A DNA stretch of 37,810 nt from Flavobacterium bizetiae (GTDB lineage: Bacteria > Bacteroidota > Bacteroidia > Flavobacteriales > Flavobacteriaceae), in the NCBI RefSeq assembly GCF_902804475.1, contig NZ_CADCSU010000109.1:1-37810 (forward strand), given 5' to 3'. A program made the position numbers and the translations under genes. The notes beneath the pieces are model-generated. The model ran no database searches, was not told where the DNA came from, and worked only from the letters and a program-made list of their open reading frames with translations. This document shows positions 33,431-37,810 of the stretch, piece by piece; position 1 is the first letter of the stretch; each line of letters begins with the position of its first letter.

Positions 33431-33555
33431 TTCTTTTTAAATAAGTGTTTTATAATTTTATTTAAGTTTTACATTATTCCCATGTTTAAACATGAATTAT
33501 TCCTGAAAAATTTCATTTTAATCTAAACAGCTGTTAAATCTTTAATAAATATTAA

Positions 33556-33585
33556 TTGTTAATATTCTAGGAAAACGTATATTTG
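33556..33585 (+). promoter_or_regulatory. Promoter of the kaiC-kaiB-kinase operon
   Basis: TTG at 33556-33558, a 19-bp spacer and an exact TATATTTG at 33578-33585. The predicted start is near 33592, about 17 nt before the GTG start codon. The rest of the 178-bp spacer shows nothing else. Confidence 0.6.
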
Positions 33586-33608
33586 AGTAACATAGAATAT
33601 TAAATAGC

Positions 33609-35279
33609 GTGCAAGAACAATCAAAATCACATAGTTTTATATTTCCCAAAACTCCTACGGGAGTAGACGGCCTTGATGAAATTACTGATGGTGGATTTCC
33701 GAAAGGACGACCAACTTTAATTTGCGGTGGCGCCGGCTGCGGAAAGACATTGTTATCAATGCAGTTCCTTATTAAAGGTATTACAGAATATAACGAACCC
33801 GGAGTTTTCATGTCGTTTGAAGAACCATCGGATGATCTTACTTTAAACGTAAAATCCCTTGGCTTTGACCTCGAAAAACTCAAAAAAGATAAAAAACTCG
33901 TCGTAGATCACGTAAGAGTCGAAAGATCTGAAATCGAAGAAGCAGGCGAATACGATCTTGATGGATTATTCATCAGGTTAGGACACGCCATTGATTCTAT
34001 AAAAGCAAAACGAGTGGTACTTGATACGATAGAATCTCTTTTTGCGGGTCTTGATAATCAGGCGATTCTTAGAGCAGAACTGCGAAGATTATTTCATTGG
34101 CTAAAAACCAAAGGCGTAACAGCAATTATTACAGGAGAACGCGGAGAAGCAACTTTAACGCGTCAGGGACTTGAAGAATACGTTTCTGATTGTGTAATTG
34201 TGCTGGATCATCGTGTAATCGAACAGGTTTCGACAAGAAGGCTTCGTATTGTAAAATACAGAGGATCAACGCATGGTACAAATGAATACCCGTTTCTTAT
34301 TGATGAAGACGGAATTTCGGTTTTGCCTATTACGTCGTTAAAACTGGATAATGAAGTTTCATCAGATATTATTTCGACCGGAGTCCCGGGATTAAACGAT
34401 ATGTTTCAGGGTGGCGGATTTTACCGCGGAAGCAATATTTTAGTTTCAGGAACAGCAGGAACCGCAAAAACTACCATTGGTTGTTATTTTGCCAATGAAC
34501 AATGTAAAAAGAAGGAAAAAACAATTTATTTTGCTTTTGAAGAATCACCGCATCAATTGGTACGCAATATGAAATCAATTGGTATCGATCTTGAAAAACA
34601 TATTAATGATGGTACTTTGCAAATTCATTCTTCACGTCCGTCTCTTAATGGTCTTGAGCTGCATTTGCTTACGCTTCGCAAATTAATTAGAGAGTTTAAA
34701 CCTACTACGATTATTATTGATCCTATTAGTAATTTAATTTCGGTTGGTAGCGAACATGAAGTACGCTCGATGTTGGTAAGACTTATTGATATGTTGAAAG
34801 CCAACAATATTACCGCGCTTTTTACGTCATTAAATAAACAAACTGATAATTTTAGACCGGATCTTGCCGAAGAATCAGTATCATCATTAGTAGATACCTG
34901 GATTACGGTTCGTGATATGGAAGGAATTGGAGAAAGAAATCGTGGAATTTTTATTGTAAAAGCCCGAGGAATGGGACATTCTAATCAGGTTAGAGAATTT
35001 GTGATTACAAATAACGGAATAGAATTACTGGATGTAGAATTAGGTCCTCAGGGGATTCTTACTGGTGCTGCAAGACAATCGCATCAATTGAAGAAAACCA
35101 TATCTGAGATTAAGCTTCAAAACGAAATTAGCCGAAAAGACAGAGAAATTGAGCGTAAACGCAAAGTTCTTGAAGCTAATATTGAATCACTTAAAACTGA
35201 ATTCGAATCGGCACAAGAGGAACTAAGTATCCTTAAAGCGACCGAAGAATTACAGGAAAAACTAAGTTCTAAAAAATAG
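33609..35279 (+). CDS. kaiC: KaiC-family double-domain ATPase
   Basis: A 556-residue protein with two RecA-like KaiC domains. The first (CI) has Walker A GGAGCGKT (K46-T47) and a catalytic pair E71-E72. The second (CII) has a degenerate Walker A, GTAGTAKT, with K287-T288, and E311-E312. In cyanobacterial KaiC, CII is phosphorylated on adjacent Ser and Thr (S431, T432); aligning VSSLVDTW here with ISTITDT places S425-S426 at that position. The C-terminal A-loop region is replaced by about 65 residues of charged coiled coil (EISRKDREIERKRK...). No KaiA is encoded nearby. Start GTG at 33609, just after the promoter. It may time or gate the linked kinase through KaiB, or act in stress signalling; a true clock role is not shown. 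Confidence 0.9.
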   Translation: MQEQSKSHSFIFPKTPTGVDGLDEITDGGFPKGRPTLICGGAGCGKTLLSMQFLIKGITEYNEPGVFMSFEEPSDDLTLNVKSLGFDLEKLKKDKKLVVDHVRVERSEIEEAGEYDLDGLFIRLGHAIDSIKAKRVVLDTIESLFAGLDNQAILRAELRRLFHWLKTKGVTAIITGERGEATLTRQGLEEYVSDCVIVLDHRVIEQVSTRRLRIVKYRGSTHGTNEYPFLIDEDGISVLPITSLKLDNEVSSDIISTGVPGLNDMFQGGGFYRGSNILVSGTAGTAKTTIGCYFANEQCKKKEKTIYFAFEESPHQLVRNMKSIGIDLEKHINDGTLQIHSSRPSLNGLELHLLTLRKLIREFKPTTIIIDPISNLISVGSEHEVRSMLVRLIDMLKANNITALFTSLNKQTDNFRPDLAEESVSSLVDTWITVRDMEGIGERNRGIFIVKARGMGHSNQVREFVITNNGIELLDVELGPQGILTGAARQSHQLKKTISEIKLQNEISRKDREIERKRKVLEANIESLKTEFESAQEELSILKATEELQEKLSSKK

Positions 35280-35285
35280 AATAAA

Positions 35286-35582
35286 ATGAAAAAAGAAGCT
35301 GTAGCCGAATGGCAGTTAAGATTATATATTGCAGGTCAAACGCCGAAATCAATAACGGCACTGGAGAATATAAAAAAATATGCCGAAGAACATTTGAAAG
35401 GAATTTACAGCATCGAAATTGTAGATTTGCTTAAAAATCCGCAATTGGCAGAAGGTGATCAGATTTTTGCTGTACCTACATTGGTGAGAAAATTTCCAGA
35501 ACCTATTCGCAAAATCATTGGCGATCTTTCGAATGAGGAACGAGTACTTGTTGGGCTTAATATAAAACCCTTAAACTCTTAA
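35286..35582 (+). CDS. kaiB: KaiB-family protein, first copy
   Basis: A 98-residue thioredoxin-like protein of the KaiB family, about the usual length (~100). It has the family start [20 protein letters not shown], the [18 protein letters not shown] stretch, the cis-proline segment [20 protein letters not shown] and the end LVGLNI. In the cyanobacterial clock, KaiB changes fold and binds KaiC and the SasA kinase. The gene starts 6 bp after kaiC, so it belongs to the same operon. Confidence 0.92.
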   Translation: MKKEAVAEWQLRLYIAGQTPKSITALENIKKYAEEHLKGIYSIEIVDLLKNPQLAEGDQIFAVPTLVRKFPEPIRKIIGDLSNEERVLVGLNIKPLNS

Positions 35583-35585
35583 AAA

Positions 35586-35885
35586 ATGGATGATTCATCT
35601 GATGGCTCAAGTACAACCAAACATAAATTTATGCTTTTTGTTTCGGGTATGTCTGTTAAATCAGGTCATGCCATCGAAAACCTGCGTAAAATCTGCGATC
35701 AATATCTCAAGGATGCTTACGAACTGGAAATTATAGACATTAGTCGAGATACAGAACAAGCAGCGATACATCAAATAGTAGCAATACCTACTTTGATAAA
35801 AACAAATCCTGCACCAAGACGTATAATATTGGGAGATTTGTCAGACAAAGAAAAGGTATTAAGAATCCTAAACATACGCGAATAA
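35586..35885 (+). CDS. kaiB: KaiB-family protein, second copy
   Basis: A 99-residue KaiB paralogue beginning 3 bp after the first. It keeps FMLFVSGMSVKSGHAIENLR, YELEIIDISRDTEQAA, the cis-Pro segment AIPTLIKTNPAPRRIILGD and the LRILNIRE end, but has an N-terminal Ser-rich extension (DDSSDGSSTTKHK). The two copies are clearly diverged, so they are probably an old duplication with different partners, for example KaiC and the kinase. Confidence 0.9.
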   Translation: MDDSSDGSSTTKHKFMLFVSGMSVKSGHAIENLRKICDQYLKDAYELEIIDISRDTEQAAIHQIVAIPTLIKTNPAPRRIILGDLSDKEKVLRILNIRE

Positions 35886-35886
35886 T

Positions 35887-37143
35887 TTGAAGGATAATAA
35901 TACAAATATAGAATCCCTAAAAGCTGAAATTGAAGCCTTAAAACAGCAACTTTATGAATCTAATAGCATTGTTGACGCCATAAAGCAAGGGGATGTTGAT
36001 GCCCTTGTGGTAAATACAAACGGAACTCCACAGCTCTACTCGCTAGAAACTGCCGACTATACTTTTAGATTACTTATAGAGAAATTTGCACAAGGCGCGC
36101 TAAGTATTTCCAGAAATGGACTGGTATTATATTGTAATGACTTTTTCTCTAAACTGATAGGAATTCCGGCTGAAAAAATAATTGGAAGCTACCTTTACGA
36201 ATATTTTAATAGTCAGGATAATTTTGTTCCGATAATCGAAGCCTTAAAATATGGCATTACTACGCACGAAATTGTATTTAAAACCGAGACTTACAGAAAA
36301 ACTTTTCCTGCCTATATTTCAGTTACAGATCTTGAGCCTGCCGTTCAGGGAATTGGAATTATAATTACGGATCTAACTGAAAAGAAAAAACATGAAGATG
36401 CTTTAATTCAGCATCAAAAAGATCTCGAAGAAAAAATTCATGAACTCAATAAAACAAATGATAATCTTGAAGAGTTTATTCATGTAATATCGCACGATCT
36501 TAAAGAACCGCTTAGAAAAATTGTCATGTACAATGGCCGAATTGATGGCAGTTATCTTTCTGAAACTGATGCAAAATCGATGAGCGTCATGAAAGCAGCA
36601 GCTTTACGGTTAAATTCATTGGTAGATGATTTAGTGAGCTATTCTTCTCATACCGCACAAGAAGAACGTACCGATGTTAATCTAGTAGATATTATTCGGG
36701 AAGTTAGTGAAGATTTAGAGATTATAATGTCTGATAAAAAAGCAGTTATCAAAATAGGAAAATTGCCTACGCTAAAAGCTTCGAGAGTACAAATGCGTCA
36801 GCTTTTTTCTAATCTAATTTCAAACGCGATTAAATACAGTAAAAAAGATAATTTTCCTGTTATTGAAATCTCACAAATTGATAATTTTGAATCCGAAATT
36901 ACAAATCTGTCCGATCAGTTTATCAAAATTCAGATCAAAGACAACGGTATTGGAATGGAACAGAACCATTTGTTGAAAATTTTCACTATATTTCAGAGAT
37001 TGCACGCCAAAAACGAATATTCCGGTAACGGTATAGGTCTTGCAATTTGCAAAAAAATTATGGAGAACCATTCAGGAAATATTACTGTAGAAAGTAAACT
37101 GAATGAGGGTACCATATTTAACCTTTATTTCCCAATCTTATAA
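35887..37143 (+). CDS. PAS-domain histidine kinase of the Kai operon
   Basis: A 418-residue cytoplasmic sensor kinase without membrane segments. An N-terminal coiled coil (IESLKAEIEALKQQL) with SIVDAIKQGDVDALVV is followed by a PAS domain (~60-180, GLVLYCNDFFSKLIGIP). A HisKA domain with H203 (HVISHDLKEPLRKI) and a HATPase with NAIKYS, KDNGIGM and GNGIGLAICKKIMENH come next. It starts with TTG one base after the kaiB stop; no better ATG exists. Position after kaiB and before a receiver suggests a SasA-like output kinase, but it has no KaiB-like sensor domain. Its kinase core closely resembles that of the CheB-CheR fusion at 1330. Confidence 0.88.
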   Translation: MKDNNTNIESLKAEIEALKQQLYESNSIVDAIKQGDVDALVVNTNGTPQLYSLETADYTFRLLIEKFAQGALSISRNGLVLYCNDFFSKLIGIPAEKIIGSYLYEYFNSQDNFVPIIEALKYGITTHEIVFKTETYRKTFPAYISVTDLEPAVQGIGIIITDLTEKKKHEDALIQHQKDLEEKIHELNKTNDNLEEFIHVISHDLKEPLRKIVMYNGRIDGSYLSETDAKSMSVMKAAALRLNSLVDDLVSYSSHTAQEERTDVNLVDIIREVSEDLEIIMSDKKAVIKIGKLPTLKASRVQMRQLFSNLISNAIKYSKKDNFPVIEISQIDNFESEITNLSDQFIKIQIKDNGIGMEQNHLLKIFTIFQRLHAKNEYSGNGIGLAICKKIMENHSGNITVESKLNEGTIFNLYFPIL

Positions 37144-37144
37144 A

Positions 37145-37549
37145 ATGCCAAACTTATATAACTTACATATTATTATTGCCGAAGATGATATCGATGATGC
37201 GGATATAATCTGTCATACCTTTAATAAAAATCCGGATTTTGCAAAAGTAAGCCTCGTGGCTAATGGCGAAGAGCTTTTAAATTTTTTAGAAGATGCTTCA
37301 AATGAAATCCCTGATATTATTCTTACTGATATCAATATGCCTATACTTGACGGTATCGAGGCATTACAGCAAATTTTAAACAATAACAATTTAAAAACGA
37401 TTCCATGCTTTGTTTATTCCACAAGCATTAATCCTGTTTATAAAGAAAAATGCGATTTGATGGGCGTAAAAGCTTATTTGATAAAACCCTATTCGATAGA
37501 AGGGTTTGATGAAATTCCTAAAAGTATTCTCTCCATCATTGAACAATAA
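37145..37549 (+). CDS. Single-domain response regulator of the Kai operon
   Basis: A 134-residue stand-alone receiver, the last gene of the operon, starting one base after the kinase stop. It shows E13-D14-D15 (IIIAEDDIDD), phospho-acceptor D62 (LTDINMP), the S/T in VYSTS and the K in LIKPYS. The VSLVANGEELLNFLED segment is typical of Rcp1-type regulators. Its ATG at 37145 lies in frame with a longer open frame from 37103 that overlaps the kinase and is not used. No DNA-binding domain is present, so output probably goes through another protein. It is the likely partner of the adjacent PAS kinase. Confidence 0.9.
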   Translation: MPNLYNLHIIIAEDDIDDADIICHTFNKNPDFAKVSLVANGEELLNFLEDASNEIPDIILTDINMPILDGIEALQQILNNNNLKTIPCFVYSTSINPVYKEKCDLMGVKAYLIKPYSIEGFDEIPKSILSIIEQ

Positions 37550-37594
37550 GCGACGCTTAAATAATAAAAAACTCCTTAATACTTACAAAAAAAG

Positions 37595-37627
37595 AGCTGA
37601 TCTCGTTATGATCAGCTTTTTTTTGTT
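37595..37627 (+). terminator. Rho-independent terminator of the kai operon
   Basis: Perfect 8-bp stem AGCTGATC (37595-37602) with GATCAGCT (37610-37617), loop TCGTTAT, then about ten T. It is 46 bp after the response regulator. Nothing is recognised in the AT-rich remainder of the window to 37810. Confidence 0.9.
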
Positions 37628-37810
37628 TTACTTCATTTGATTAGATTTTATTAAACTAATTGCCTTTTTACTTCATTTTTCACAATAGATTACTTCTCTT
37701 AAAAACGCGATGTTAACATCAGAATTTACTTAAAATAATATCGACAAACAGTCATATAATACGATTATATTCAATATATTAGAGTAAACATCTTATTTAT
37801 ACTACAAGAG

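Overview
The window looks like a chromosomal segment of a Flavobacterium-type Bacteroidota. The basis is AT-rich DNA, promoters of the TTG-N17-23-TAnnTTTG type, SusC/SusD and CarboxypepD_reg TonB receptors, lipoproteins with acidic residues after the lipid Cys, and a class I ribonucleotide reductase resembling the F. johnsoniae dimanganese (class Id) enzyme. I saw no rRNA, tRNA, CRISPR array, phage or intact insertion sequence.

Layout. 1-1019: intergenic repeats and a Tam-like methyltransferase (minus). 1330-5212 (minus): a response regulator followed by a large CheB-CheR-PAS-histidine kinase fusion. 5559-7225: a lipoprotein with a HELEH metalloprotease motif and an unknown partner. 7566-8804: ribB and a Crp/Fnr-type regulator, followed by a nested palindromic element. 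9133-15072: a probable surface metal (zinc?) acquisition locus with a small His/Cys protein, a His-rich DUF4625-like lipoprotein, a TonB receptor, a second DUF4625-like lipoprotein and an AztD-like beta-propeller lipoprotein. 15571-18261 (minus): nrdB-nrdA, with four TTATCAACA boxes upstream of the promoter. 18864-19418: a GNAT acetyltransferase. 19844-29658: a LytS-type sensor kinase, a large metzincin-like metalloprotease, SusC, SusD and a LytTR response regulator. Here a split two-component pair brackets a protease/uptake operon. 30139-33430: a small membrane-anchored unknown, a carboxymuconolactone decarboxylase-family (AhpD-like) protein, a YCII/DGPF protein and an ECF42-type sigma factor. 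33609-37549: a compact kaiC-kaiB-kaiB-histidine kinase-response regulator operon without kaiA, ended by a strong terminator.

Three themes stand out. First, signalling: three kinase/regulator pairs, two of which (at opposite ends of the window) use closely related kinase and receiver modules, one fused to CheB/CheR and one placed behind KaiC/KaiB. Second, envelope acquisition systems: the metal locus and the protease-SusCD locus. Third, the spacers are full of structured repeats. One family has conserved ends (AGGAGCT ... GGGCTAGG) around a hairpin whose sequence changes while pairing is kept. Others are GTCAT-type hairpins, and several word families end in GTGGCA.

The best candidates for something little described are the KaiC/KaiB/KaiB/HK/RR operon, the AztD-containing TonB locus, the bracketed protease-SusCD locus and the AGGAGCT hairpin family. 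All functions are inferred from sequence by eye; no database search was run.
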